Source: Firmicutes bacterium UBA5499
Lineage (GTDB): Bacteria; Bacillota; DTU084
NCBI GenBank assembly: GCA_002426275.1
Contig: DIPB01000048.1
Coordinates: 1 to 12,069 of the forward strand
DNA length: 12,069 bases
Reading direction: 5' to 3'
Of the stretch, positions 1 to 8,391 are shown piece after piece. Position numbers and translations under genes: made by a program. Numbering within the stretch: the stretch's first letter is position 1; each line of letters starts with the position of its first letter. The notes under the pieces were generated by a model. The model was not told where the DNA came from, made no database searches, and saw only the letters and a list, made by a program, of their open reading frames with translations.

Positions 1-980
1 ATCTGCCCTTCGGTGATGTAGCCTGTGAGATCCGGTATGGGGTGAGTTTTATCATCCTCAGGCATGGTGAGAATGGGAAGCTGCGTGATGGACCCTTCTT
101 TGTCTCTGATTCTCCCAGCCCGCTCGTAAATGGTGGCAAGATCAGTATACAAATATCCAGGATACCCTCTTCTGCCTGGTACCTCCCGCCTGGCGGCGGA
201 AATCTCCCGCAGCGCCTCGGCATAATTGGTCATGTCAGTGAGGATCACCAGCACATGCATCCCCAGATCAAAGGCCAGGTATTCGGCACAGGTCAGGGCC
301 ATCCTGGGGGTGGAGATGCGCTCGATTGCCGGGTCATTGGCCAGGTTCAGGAAACAAACTGTACGCTCTAAAGCTCCCGTGCGCTGAAAGTCTGCTATGA
401 AAAAATCAGCCTCCTCAAAGGTGATTCCCATGGCAGCGAAAACCACGGCGAACTTGGCATCTTGCGCCCGTACCTTGGCTTGCCGCACGATTTGCGCGGC
501 CAGACGGGAATGGGGAAGTCCAGAAGCTGAAAAAATTGGCAGCTTCTGCCCTCGCACCAGGGTATTGAGTCCGTCGATGGTAGAAATGCCGGTTTGGATG
601 AATTCGGAAGGATAATCTCTGGCATATGGATTCAGGGGAGCGCCGCTGATGTCAAGGCTCTTTTCCGGAATGATCTCCGGGCCGTTATCCTTTACCGCGC
701 CCATGCCGTCGAAGACTCTGCCTAACATATCTCGCGATACGCCCAGCTCAATGCCCCGGCCTAAAAACCGCACCCGACTTGCCGCGGGATCTATTCCCCT
801 GGAGCCCTCAAACAGCTGGACCAAAGCTCTGGAGCCGTCGGTCTCCAGCACTTGGCCGCGCCTGTGTTCTCCGCTTGGGAGAACGATTTCCACCAGCTCA
901 TTATATTTCACGCCCGCCACATCGTCAACCAGCATCAAGGGGCCAGCCAGTTCTCTTACGGTCTGATATTCCCTAAGCAA
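1..980 (-). CDS. ntpB: V/A-type ATPase non-catalytic subunit B (partial)
   Basis: The first 326 residues of subunit B, which alternates with A in the head; the end lies beyond position 1. The N-terminus [16 protein letters not shown] with [10 protein letters not shown] is characteristic. Where A has a P-loop, B has the non-functional [14 protein letters not shown] (151-164), which marks the regulatory subunit. Later segments include [18 protein letters not shown] and the [19 protein letters not shown] stretch (248-266). The start is TTG at 980. It aligns with the family N-terminus, is preceded by GGGGAG (993-988) with a 7-base spacer, and has no competing ATG until 15 codons later. It overlaps the ntpA stop by 8 bases. 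The arginine finger expected around residue 350 would be outside the window. Confidence 0.96.
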   Translation of the reverse strand, partial: MLREYQTVRELAGPLMLVDDVAGVKYNELVEIVLPSGEHRRGQVLETDGSRALVQLFEGSRGIDPAASRVRFLGRGIELGVSRDMLGRVFDGMGAVKDNGPEIIPEKSLDISGAPLNPYARDYPSEFIQTGISTIDGLNTLVRGQKLPIFSASGLPHSRLAAQIVRQAKVRAQDAKFAVVFAAMGITFEEADFFIADFQRTGALERTVCFLNLANDPAIERISTPRMALTCAEYLAFDLGMHVLVILTDMTNYAEALREISAARREVPGRRGYPGYLYTDLATIYERAGRIRDKEGSITQLPILTMPEDDKTHPIPDLTGYITEGQ

Positions 981-3900
981 GTTCTCTCTCCCCTTCCCCA
1001 ACTACGCTCAGTTCAGTTTCAATCTGGCGACTGATCTTGTCTAATTCCGCCATGCGTTCGGCGGGGATATATTTGGCGCGGCCAATGCTCTCCCGCACGG
1101 GCAGCGAGAGCACTTTCTGCAGATCGGCGCCCAGCTCTAAGGCTTTCAGAGCCAGATGATGAAATTTGAGAATCAACGCCAACAGTTTGGCTTGCTTGGC
1201 AAGGGGAGTGAAGGTATCAACCTGATGATATGCCACTTGGTGCAAGAAATCCTCCCGCAGCGAGCGAGCTGTGGCCAGCACCATGCGTTCGCCAAAGCTT
1301 AACGCATCTTCGCCCACCAGGCGCACAATTTCCTCCAGCTCAGCTTCCTGCTGCAGGATCCGCATGGCTTCATCTCGCCTCTGAAGAGCCTCCTCGCCTA
1401 TTTCTCGGACAAAGTATGCTCTCAATTGGTCTGTATATAATGAATAGCTCCGCAGCCAGTTGATGGCCGGGAAATGTCTCCTGTAGGCGAGATTCGCATC
1501 CAAGCCCCAGAAAACCTTTACAATTCTCAATGTGGCCTGGGTCACGGGCTCGGAGAGATCTCCTCCCGGAGGAGACACCGCGCCAATGGCAGTGAGCGTT
1601 GCTTGCCTGCCTTCTTGTCCCAAGCATATTACCCTGCCCGCACGCTCGTAAAATTCGGCCAATCTAGAGCCCAGGTAGGCGGGATACCCTTCTTCCCCTG
1701 GCATCTCTTCCAGCCGGCCGCTCATCTCCCGCAGCGCTTCAGCCCAGCGGGAAGTTGAATCCGCCATCAGCGCCACGTGATAGCCCATATCTCGAAAATA
1801 TTCCGCGATGGTGATGCCCGTATAGATTGAAGCTTCTCTTGCGGCCACGGGCATATCCGAGGTATTGGCCACCAGCACAGTCCTCTTCATCAATGGCTCC
1901 CCGGTTCTGGGATCCACAAGCGCTGGAAATTCCCGCAGCACGTCCGTCATCTCGTTGCCGCGTTCGCCGCAGCCGATATAGACGATGATATCCGCGTCAG
2001 ACCACTTGGCTAATTGATGCTGAACCACAGTATTGTGGAGAATGCTGGCGCCAAAGCCGCCTACAAAGTTATGCCCGTCCGGCACCATCAAATCATAGAC
2101 ATCGTGCGGGCCCGCCAGTTCTTGAATTTCAACGATCTTATCACAGTAGAGCTCATCTCCCAGCACGCAGCGCTCATCTGCGCCGCTCCGTTCGGCAAGG
2201 CATTTCTCAAAGTCCTCCAGTTTATCATGAAACTCTTGCGTTACAATGGCTTTAAAACACAAGCGTAGATTCTCCAGCCCCCGGATAAAGATCCTCGCTT
2301 CTGACTTCTCTCCGCAGATGGTATGAAGAATGCCCAGACGAGTTAAAAGATAAGACAAGCCCAAACGCAACTCTTGCGAAGGAGCTGACAATTCCATCGT
2401 CTCGTGGGCGAAGACGCCTCCTCCCAGGTAATAACCTCTGAGAAAGGCTTCCAAAACCGCCCGCTCGCCCCGCAGCACTTGGGTGGGGAATTTACCCGTC
2501 GCCAAATCCAGCTGCCGGCAAAACTCAGCCAGCGCCTGATTTTCAACCAGAACCACAGCTTTGTCTCCATGCCAGGCCAATTCTCCCCGCACGGAAAATT
2601 CCCGCCTCAGCAAAGTTAAAACGCGTCGGCGCAGGGAGCCTTCGCCGGTGAAGACCAATCTCCGGCCTTCCAGCCGGCCTGCTGCCGCAAAGAGACCGAA
2701 GAGCTCCGCCAACTGTCCGGAAAGCCGCGTCGGCATTTTCACCATAGAAGCCCGGGACGCGTGGCAGCAAGCTCCCGAGACGATAGCCACCTCTCCCACG
2801 GCTGTGGGAACTTCCCTGACAGAGGATTCCCCTTGGCAGACGATCCGCTCGTCCTGAAGGCAGCCGGCGTCAAGCTCGTGCGCTTCTTCCCGCTCTGAGC
2901 ACGCAGCTGGACTGAGAGCCAGCTCCACCGAACTCTTCACTGCCGCGATCTCAGGCAGCTTCCTGGGAGAAGCCAGGAAATCTCCAACTCGCAGCTCCTG
3001 GGCCTGGGTTTCGGTAATTTCACCCTTCCCGTTCACACGGAAAAGCTTATGTATCGGCGTGACCTCCAGCACCTTGCCGCTGTCTGTGCGTAAGCGCAAA
3101 AGGAGATCGCTTTTACCTTTGTAAAGGAGAGCCACTTTGGCGGCGGCAAAGCCTCCCTCCTGCAGCGCGAATACCTCCAAAGGCCTGTTTAGTCTAACTG
3201 TCTCTTCCGCTCCCAGTCTAGTTACTTTCCCCGCCTTACGCCCTTTGGCGTAAAGCTCACCCATGGTGAGGAAGGAGCCGTCCACCAGCAGCACCGGAGT
3301 CAGCTCTGAAACGCATTTGCCGGAACCGAAAGGTCCCGGAATGGCGGCCGTGCCTCCTTTGGCCACTGGGAAAAAGGTATCGATCACCCGCTGACCGCTG
3401 ACCAAAGGTTCATTGGGCGCTAGTTTTTCCTGATACGGTCTGCCCTGGCGGACAGGCCACAGCTGCAGCATGGGAATATCCTCTATGCCGCTTGCGGTGC
3501 TGATTTTGGCCACAGGATCTGTGACTGTGTAGTCTCCTTCGCCGATGGCCTCGATCGTGCCTTTGATCCCAGGTGGCACTAAAATCTTGTGCGCCACAAC
3601 CGCGGTTTCCTGAACAGTGCCCAAAATATCGCCGCCTTGGACAGCCGCACCGCGACTGAGGCTGGGCACGAAATGCCACTTCTTTTCTCGATCTAAAGCG
3701 GGGGCCGTCACACCGCGGCCGATCCTGTCCCCGGTTTTCTGAAAGATAGCATCCAAAGGCCTTTGAATCCCATCGTAAATGGCGCCAATGAGTCCGGGCC
3801 CCAGCTCTACGCTCAAAGGACGATCCGCGCTCACCACAGGCTCGCCAGGTCCCAGTCCTCCGGTATCTTCATAGACCTGAATCCAGGCCTTATCTCCCCG

Positions 3901-4029
3901 CATCTCGATGATCTCGCCGATCAGCCTCCGGGTGCTCACGCCTACCACATCGTACATTTTAGCCCCTGTCATGCCGTCGGCGACAATGAGGGGGCCGGCA
4001 ACTTTCACAATCTTTCCAGTTACTTGCAT
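973..4029 (-). CDS. ntpA: V/A-type ATPase catalytic subunit A, interrupted by an in-frame intein
   Basis: One uninterrupted frame of 1018 codons. Residues 1-238 and 667-1018 join into a normal 590-residue A subunit, the ATP-hydrolysing or ATP-making subunit of the V1/A1 head; residues 239-666 are an intein. Host features are the N-terminal barrel (1-75), the A-subunit-specific insertion (about 115-190), the Walker A loop GPFGSGK ending at K238 and continuing with T667, the catalytic glutamate in GCGERGNEM (E689), the Walker B strand [11 protein letters not shown] (752-762), and the ATP synthase alpha/beta signature [10 protein letters not shown] (854-863). Because the intein splits the P-loop, the unspliced protein should be unable to bind ATP properly. 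The start lies 8 bases after the ntpF stop; the end overlaps ntpB by 8 bases. Confidence 0.97.
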   Translation of the reverse strand: MQVTGKIVKVAGPLIVADGMTGAKMYDVVGVSTRRLIGEIIEMRGDKAWIQVYEDTGGLGPGEPVVSADRPLSVELGPGLIGAIYDGIQRPLDAIFQKTGDRIGRGVTAPALDREKKWHFVPSLSRGAAVQGGDILGTVQETAVVAHKILVPPGIKGTIEAIGEGDYTVTDPVAKISTASGIEDIPMLQLWPVRQGRPYQEKLAPNEPLVSGQRVIDTFFPVAKGGTAAIPGPFGSGKCVSELTPVLLVDGSFLTMGELYAKGRKAGKVTRLGAEETVRLNRPLEVFALQEGGFAAAKVALLYKGKSDLLLRLRTDSGKVLEVTPIHKLFRVNGKGEITETQAQELRVGDFLASPRKLPEIAAVKSSVELALSPAACSEREEAHELDAGCLQDERIVCQGESSVREVPTAVGEVAIVSGACCHASRASMVKMPTRLSGQLAELFGLFAAAGRLEGRRLVFTGEGSLRRRVLTLLRREFSVRGELAWHGDKAVVLVENQALAEFCRQLDLATGKFPTQVLRGERAVLEAFLRGYYLGGGVFAHETMELSAPSQELRLGLSYLLTRLGILHTICGEKSEARIFIRGLENLRLCFKAIVTQEFHDKLEDFEKCLAERSGADERCVLGDELYCDKIVEIQELAGPHDVYDLMVPDGHNFVGGFGASILHNTVVQHQLAKWSDADIIVYIGCGERGNEMTDVLREFPALVDPRTGEPLMKRTVLVANTSDMPVAAREASIYTGITIAEYFRDMGYHVALMADSTSRWAEALREMSGRLEEMPGEEGYPAYLGSRLAEFYERAGRVICLGQEGRQATLTAIGAVSPPGGDLSEPVTQATLRIVKVFWGLDANLAYRRHFPAINWLRSYSLYTDQLRAYFVREIGEEALQRRDEAMRILQQEAELEEIVRLVGEDALSFGERMVLATARSLREDFLHQVAYHQVDTFTPLAKQAKLLALILKFHHLALKALELGADLQKVLSLPVRESIGRAKYIPAERMAELDKISRQIETELSVVGEGERELA
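988..993 (-). promoter_or_regulatory. Ribosome binding site of ntpB
   Basis: GGGGAG lies seven bases before the TTG start of ntpB, within the last codons of ntpA. It is the main support, with family alignment, for a TTG start. Confidence 0.7.
2032..3315 (-). mobile_element. Intein in NtpA with degenerate LAGLIDADG homing endonuclease
   Basis: This 428-residue intein lies between K238 and T667 of the A subunit. The N-terminal splicing block starts with the nucleophile Cys239 ([13 protein letters not shown]). The B block with TPIH (T324, H327) activates the first bond. The C-terminal blocks are [16 protein letters not shown] and then ASILHN, with H665, N666 and the +1 residue T667, so everything needed for splicing is visible. 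The middle (about 434-605) is a dodecapeptide-type endonuclease domain. Its two motifs, LFGLFAAAG (443-451) and LRGYYLGGG (530-538), lack the catalytic acid at position 8 (A450 and G537), so DNA cleavage is probably lost. A linker of about 70 residues (360-430) joins splicing and endonuclease parts. Twelve cysteines lie inside the intein. The insertion point matches the P-loop site used by archaeal A-ATPase inteins (Pyrococcus, Thermoplasma), not the yeast VMA1 site. Confidence 0.95.
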
Positions 4030-4037
4030 AGATAGCC

Positions 4038-4382
4038 CTACCCTTTCCTCTGAAATAGCACATCAGCCCCAATGGCCTTTTCTGCGTTTGCTTTCAGCCT
4101 TCCCATGGCCAACCCCCGGCTGCCGGAGAGAGAGGGGATCAGCGTGACCACAGGCCATGTTTTTGCGGCCAAAACCGCCAAGTATTCGCTCACCAGATGG
4201 TTATCCGCCACCGACTCGGTGAGAAAAATCGCCCCATACCCATCCTCGCACAGTCTGCGCAGCGCATCCAGAGTCTCCTGTGCATCGGCCACGGGAAAGA
4301 CGCTGCAACCGACAGCACGGAATCCCATCACTGAATCACCTTCGCCCACTACCGCAATCTTGCCTTTAATTTCTTTAGACAT
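4038..4382 (-). CDS. ntpF: V/A-type ATPase subunit F (central axle)
   Basis: A 114-residue small Rossmann-like subunit that binds subunit D in the central rotor and tunes ATPase activity. The N-terminus KIAVVGEGDSVMGFRAVG is the family signature. It is followed by GYGAIFLTESVAD near the middle, then the C-terminal glycine-rich LSGSRGLAMGRLKANAEKAIGADVL. Length is standard. The ATG overlaps the end of ntpC by 8 bases and has only a weak ribosome site, so it is probably translated by coupling. It is named after the archaeal/Thermus subunit F; in E. hirae nomenclature the same subunit is NtpG. Confidence 0.93.
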   Translation of the reverse strand: MSKEIKGKIAVVGEGDSVMGFRAVGCSVFPVADAQETLDALRRLCEDGYGAIFLTESVADNHLVSEYLAVLAAKTWPVVTLIPSLSGSRGLAMGRLKANAEKAIGADVLFQRKG

Positions 4383-5325
4383 ATACTTCGCGTAACCTTT
4401 CTCCTATTTCCTGATCAGAGAGGCCATTGACCTTTCCTGCCAGGATGATCCGCAGGCTCTTAACTTCGTTCTCTCTGCCTAAAACGTATGCCACCAGAGG
4501 CTCCGGGCCGAAAGGAATATATTTGGCACGGTTTAGATACTCAACCCGCAGATCATCCGCCAAGCGCTCCCACTGACCCACGGAACCTGTCAGCCGGCAG
4601 CTCTCAAGGCCCTGCCTCAGTGCCCCAAACTTGGTTTGGGCCAGGGCAGACTGCAGAGCCTCAAGATCAGGCGGCTGGATCTCCTCTAGCCTGTCCAGCT
4701 CTCCGCCGGGGATGAAGGCCTCTTGCCATAGGTTTTCACCCCTGGATTCCAAGACAGAGAGCCTAAGGAAGGTGGTGATGTTCACAAGATCGCTCTCCAG
4801 ACGCCACAGGCCAGCCAGATACGGATTGTCACTGCTTGCCAGCGCCATCTGAAACAAAGCTCGATCCAAGATAAAATCAATTCTTTGCGGATCTTCCTCC
4901 TGCCGCGCTCTCTGGACAGCTTCCCGCCAGGCAGGGGGCAAAACCTCAGGCTCCAGAAGCTCCCGGGGAGGAACGGAACCTAAAGCTGAGAGCTTCTGGG
5001 GTTCCGCGCCGTGCTTCTCCGCTTTCAGGAGCAACTTGAGATTGACCAAATCATAACGCCAGCGCAGGGTCTCAATCTCTTTGCCATGGCCCATTTCAGT
5101 TATGAATTCATACTCCCTGGCCAATTGCGCATCCAGCGCCCGCTCCCAGTCTGAAGGCGCCGGCAATGCCGCTATAGCCTCCCCATAGACCGTATCGGCC
5201 AACTGTCCCAAGGCCTCTGCCAATGAGGAGGTTGAGGCCAGCCGTTCCAGCTTGTTTTTATCCAGCAGCGAGTTTTCCACGGCTCTGGTTCTCGCTACGG
5301 CATATCCGTACTTCGATTCCCTCAA
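4375..5325 (-). CDS. ntpC: V/A-type ATPase subunit C (central axle-to-ring adaptor)
   Basis: A 316-residue soluble adaptor (equivalent to eukaryotic subunit d) that seats the D-F axle on the K ring. Evidence is the family N-terminus (YGYAVARTRAVENSLLDK), the helical bundle with RWRYDLVNLKLLLKA-type sequence around residues 87-102, and a C-terminus with YVLGRENEVKSLRIILAGK that recurs in this family. It has no membrane segment and normal length. The start is TTG, chosen because it begins the conserved N-terminus and no ATG or GTG lies between it and the previous stop. The ribosome site (AAGGA, ten bases upstream) is modest. It overlaps the start of ntpF by 8 bases. Confidence 0.94.
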   Translation of the reverse strand: MRESKYGYAVARTRAVENSLLDKNKLERLASTSSLAEALGQLADTVYGEAIAALPAPSDWERALDAQLAREYEFITEMGHGKEIETLRWRYDLVNLKLLLKAEKHGAEPQKLSALGSVPPRELLEPEVLPPAWREAVQRARQEEDPQRIDFILDRALFQMALASSDNPYLAGLWRLESDLVNITTFLRLSVLESRGENLWQEAFIPGGELDRLEEIQPPDLEALQSALAQTKFGALRQGLESCRLTGSVGQWERLADDLRVEYLNRAKYIPFGPEPLVAYVLGRENEVKSLRIILAGKVNGLSDQEIGERLREVYV

Positions 5326-5343
5326 GGTTATTGCATCCTTCCC

Positions 5344-5952
5344 TTAAAGCTGACCAAAAAGGATCCGCGCAACCTCTGCCTCCAGCTGGGGGCGATTGAG
5401 TTCCAGGATGGTTGAGAGTCTGCAGTCGATCTCAAGCTTCTCTCCTCGTAGGAGAAAGCCGCCTCCTTCAAGTCCAGGAACATCCTCCTGGACTATCTCC
5501 AGCCGCCAGTTAAGCTCTCTCGCCACCCGTGAGAGAAACTCTCCGTTGATTCTGGTCTCAGCCGGCGAGATTACCAGCGTGCCGCACGCCTCATCCCGGC
5601 TTGCAACCAAAAGTTCAAAGATGAATTCCTGATACTCCGCCTGGGAAAGCTGGGCGAAAGAAGAGAGCGCCAGGGAGAAAGCTTGAGCTAATAACTCCCG
5701 TTTGGCGGCCAGCGTTTGTTTATTTTGCTCCAGTTTCGCTTGGATCTCCAGCTGCCGTTTTTGCTCCTGAGCCTCGCTCGCGGCTTGGGCCAAAATGCCG
5801 GCTGCTGCTTGCTCTGCCCGCTTTTGCGCCGCTTGAGTGATTTCCTGCGCCTTGACCTTTGCCTGGGCGAGGAGGTCTTCGCACTTTTTTTGAGCTTCTT
5901 TGAAAATTACCTGCTTGAGGCCTGTCAAATCTCCCGTTACCTGCTGCGTCAT
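5344..5952 (-). CDS. ntpE: V/A-type ATPase subunit E (peripheral stalk)
   Basis: A peripheral stalk subunit of about 202 residues that pairs with G/H and connects the head to subunit I. The first half is a long charged helix rich in Ala, Gln, Lys and Glu (for example KEAQKKCEDLLAQAK). From about residue 100 it becomes a mixed alpha/beta globular domain that binds the top of the head, with VPGLEGGGFLLRGEKLEID typical of the family end. Length is normal. I chose the ATG at 5952, with GGGGTGG five bases upstream; an in-frame GTG three codons earlier (5961) is a credible alternative. It sits between K and C, the standard place for E. An 18-base gap follows. Confidence 0.92.
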   Translation of the reverse strand: MTQQVTGDLTGLKQVIFKEAQKKCEDLLAQAKVKAQEITQAAQKRAEQAAAGILAQAASEAQEQKRQLEIQAKLEQNKQTLAAKRELLAQAFSLALSSFAQLSQAEYQEFIFELLVASRDEACGTLVISPAETRINGEFLSRVARELNWRLEIVQEDVPGLEGGGFLLRGEKLEIDCRLSTILELNRPQLEAEVARILFGQL

Positions 5953-5968
5953 GCCGTCCACCCCGGCC

Positions 5969-6442
5969 TTAAAGCTTGATTCCCTGCAGCATCAGAAAGG
6001 AGATCAACAGGGCAAGCACTGCGTAGGTCTCAACCATAACCGCAAAGATCATGGCCTTCACAAGCTCAGCGGGCCTTTTGGCCAAAATATTCACGCCTGC
6101 CGCTGCCACTTTGGCCTGAGCAATGGCAGACAGCAAGCCGACAATGGCGATGGGCAGTGACGCCAGCACGAAAGCCCAGCCTTGAGCCACAGACACTTCT
6201 TTCAGTCCACTGAAGACGCCGATGGCATTTAAAATCAAGAAACTGATCAAAAAGCCATACACACCTTGGGTGCCGGGAATAATCTGCAGTACCAAAATCT
6301 TCCCGAACTTATCTGGATCTTCTGTTACGACTCCAGACCCTGCCTGACCCACCATGCCCACTCCTATGGCCGAGCCTGTTCCGGCTAAAATCATGGATAA
6401 GCCGGAGCCAATCAACGCTAACATCACGCCTGTCGAAATCAT
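5969..6442 (-). CDS. ntpK: V/A-type ATPase subunit K (rotor ring proteolipid)
   Basis: A 157-residue double-hairpin proteolipid with four membrane helices (about 3-30, 48-77, 86-110, 129-154); copies form the rotating membrane ring. The two halves are internally homologous, and only the second keeps the ion-binding carboxylate, E138 in VETYAVL. The residues that coordinate Na+ in E. hirae NtpK have counterparts with the same spacing: T58, Q59 and Y62 in PGTQGVYGF, Q109 in AIAQAK, and E138. This points to Na+ rather than H+ as the coupling ion, as an inference by analogy. The start is supported by GGAGG seven bases upstream, inside the end of ntpI. The stop lies 16 bases before the ntpE ATG. 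Confidence 0.97.
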   Translation of the reverse strand: MISTGVMLALIGSGLSMILAGTGSAIGVGMVGQAGSGVVTEDPDKFGKILVLQIIPGTQGVYGFLISFLILNAIGVFSGLKEVSVAQGWAFVLASLPIAIVGLLSAIAQAKVAAAGVNILAKRPAELVKAMIFAVMVETYAVLALLISFLMLQGIKL

Positions 6443-8391
6443 TGCGCATCCTCCATCTCTTCTTTGAAATAAGTGTACTTCTGCTCTATTTTAAATGGTG
6501 AAAAAATTCTCCCTCCGCCTTCAAAAAACTTACCGAAAAATTCAACATACTGCAGCCGGCTGGTGTGTACGTATGAGCCCATGATCCCGATGAAAAGATT
6601 AAACGCGTGTCCTCCCAACAAAATCAAGGCCATGGTGAGATAACCAATTCCGTATGGAAAACTCAGAGTCATTTTGGCCAGCATATTGATCACGTTGGCG
6701 ATGACTCCTGTGGCAAGGCCCAAGGCCAAAAGCCTAGAATAAGAGAGCACATCGCCTAAAATTCCCGAAAGATTGTACAAGCTGGCCAGACCAGAACCTA
6801 ATCTCAGAAGGAAATTTTTCTGGTGTCTCCCACCTGTGAGCACAACTCCGCCTGCACCGATAATAGCCAGCTTGCCACCAACCGCGTTCAGGCTGGGGAA
6901 AAACATGAAGACCAAACCCAAGATCAGGGCATACCAAAAGCCTTGATCGCAGATCCCTGCCCAGACGTCTCCGTGCCGGACATTATCGTAAAGCTCAAGG
7001 CCCATGCCCACGAAAATATGGATTAGACCCAGTCCAAAAGAGAGCGCCAGCATCTGCAAAGGTTTTTCAATGGGATTAAACCACAAAGGCGGCAGTCCAA
7101 ACAGATCCCCGAACCAGCCGCCTGCCAGAGCCCCTGCCACGCCGGAGCCTACGCCGCCCCAAAACATCACCAAGAGCAGCTTTCGTCCTCCCTCTTCCAT
7201 CCTCACTTTTTTCAAAAGCAGGACCGCAGCCAAAGCCAAAACGACGCCATAGCCGGCATCTGTGAGCATAATCCCAAAAAAAAGCGAAAAAAACGGACCC
7301 ACCCAGGGAGTTGGATCTACCTCTCCTGCTTTGGGTGGACTGTACATCTCAAGGATGGACTCAAACGGCCTCGCAAGTTCATTGTTCTCCAGAGCTACAG
7401 GCCGCTCTTCAGCCGCCTCCGGCTCCCGCACCGCAAAGTATAATGGCAGCTCCAGCTTTGCCAGCTCAGCTTTCAGCCTGGCCACGTCTTTTTGGAGAAT
7501 CCACCCTTCCAAGCCGAAAGCAGTATCTGTGGCCAGCAGCTGCTGCCTGATTCGGGCCCGCTCCAGCTTCGATGCGGCGTAATCGTAAGCCAAAACAATT
7601 TTGTCTAGATTTTCAGCGGCAAGGGTTTTGGCCTGGGCAAGGAGCTCATCTTGCCGGGCGCGCAAGCGGCTTAACTGCTGTTGCAAATCAGCCAGACGCT
7701 CTTTCGCCGTACCTTTTCCAGGCGGGAAGCTGACTTGCTCCGCACCTGCAGCGGACAAAATCCCTGAAGCGGCCTTTTCCTCCTCCTTGCGCACGACCAA
7801 AAACAGAGGAACCAACTTCTGGCCTTCTCCCCTGAGCAAAACAAAAGGCGAAGCCAGTTTGGCCCGTAAGGACTCCTCAAGGGTCTGCAATTGCCTCTCC
7901 GGTAATTTGACGGCTTCCACCCGGACATAAATTCCCCTCTTCAATTCCTCCAAAGGGAAGGCGAACTCCTGCCAAGGCTCGAGGGCCGTCCGTTGCCGCT
8001 CCAGATCCTCCTGGAGACGAGACAGTTCCGGCAGTTTAGCCTCGATCTGTCTTGTTTGCTCCCAAACGGAAATCAGCTGCCCGCGGGAGGCATCGTTCAG
8101 CTGAAAGTCCACTTCGGCGATTGGGATTTTTGCGCTTGCGAACTGGGCCAGCAGGGACGCCGGCTTTTCGCGGAAAGCTCCCAGGTATTTCAGCAGATAA
8201 TCGAACTTGCTCAAGAGCTCTTCCCACCGTAGGGCTTCTGTTCCTACCGCCTGAGGGCTGATTCCGTCCTGGCACCGGTCAGCTAGAGACTCGATCTGCA
8301 CAACCCCCAAGCTCTGCAAGAGAGAGAGAATGCTCTCTTGCTGAGTTTTGGGGCCAATCATCTCCAAGTGCTGTATTTTCGCTAATGCCAT
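6439..8391 (-). CDS. ntpI: V/A-type ATPase subunit I (membrane stator, a-subunit)
   Basis: A 650-residue membrane stator that forms the ion half-channels next to the K ring. Residues 1 to about 350 are cytoplasmic, with coiled-coil stretches near 105-135 and 228-260 that anchor the E-G/H stalks. From about 363 onward come hydrophobic helices, roughly seven to eight (for example about 363-395, 403-430, 445-466, 485-520 and 580-607). The segment GDVLSYSRLLALGLATG contains R553, the expected essential arginine that displaces the ion from the K-ring carboxylate. HTSRLQYVEFFGKFF near the C-terminus is also family-typical. Length is normal. An AAAGGA lies nine bases before the ATG. Its TGA stop overlaps the K start as ATGA. 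Confidence 0.96.
   Translation of the reverse strand: MALAKIQHLEMIGPKTQQESILSLLQSLGVVQIESLADRCQDGISPQAVGTEALRWEELLSKFDYLLKYLGAFREKPASLLAQFASAKIPIAEVDFQLNDASRGQLISVWEQTRQIEAKLPELSRLQEDLERQRTALEPWQEFAFPLEELKRGIYVRVEAVKLPERQLQTLEESLRAKLASPFVLLRGEGQKLVPLFLVVRKEEEKAASGILSAAGAEQVSFPPGKGTAKERLADLQQQLSRLRARQDELLAQAKTLAAENLDKIVLAYDYAASKLERARIRQQLLATDTAFGLEGWILQKDVARLKAELAKLELPLYFAVREPEAAEERPVALENNELARPFESILEMYSPPKAGEVDPTPWVGPFFSLFFGIMLTDAGYGVVLALAAVLLLKKVRMEEGGRKLLLVMFWGGVGSGVAGALAGGWFGDLFGLPPLWFNPIEKPLQMLALSFGLGLIHIFVGMGLELYDNVRHGDVWAGICDQGFWYALILGLVFMFFPSLNAVGGKLAIIGAGGVVLTGGRHQKNFLLRLGSGLASLYNLSGILGDVLSYSRLLALGLATGVIANVINMLAKMTLSFPYGIGYLTMALILLGGHAFNLFIGIMGSYVHTSRLQYVEFFGKFFEGGGRIFSPFKIEQKYTYFKEEMEDAQ

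Noticed and set aside
1..980. Apparent lack of an ATG-started gene after ntpA, suggesting a broken ntpB
   Set aside because: Manual translation gives a continuous NtpB frame of 326 codons from a TTG with a good ribosome site to the window edge; no frameshift or stop is present.
3410..3679. Minus-strand open frame in a second reading frame inside ntpA
   Set aside because: It is rich in Arg, Gly and His with no family features and is embedded in a conserved part of the A subunit; it is an out-of-frame shadow.
7262..7930. Open frames of around 100 codons on the plus strand, opposite ntpI, and similar ones opposite other genes
   Set aside because: They lie antisense to clearly conserved coding regions, have no recognisable protein features and are what GC-rich genes produce by chance.
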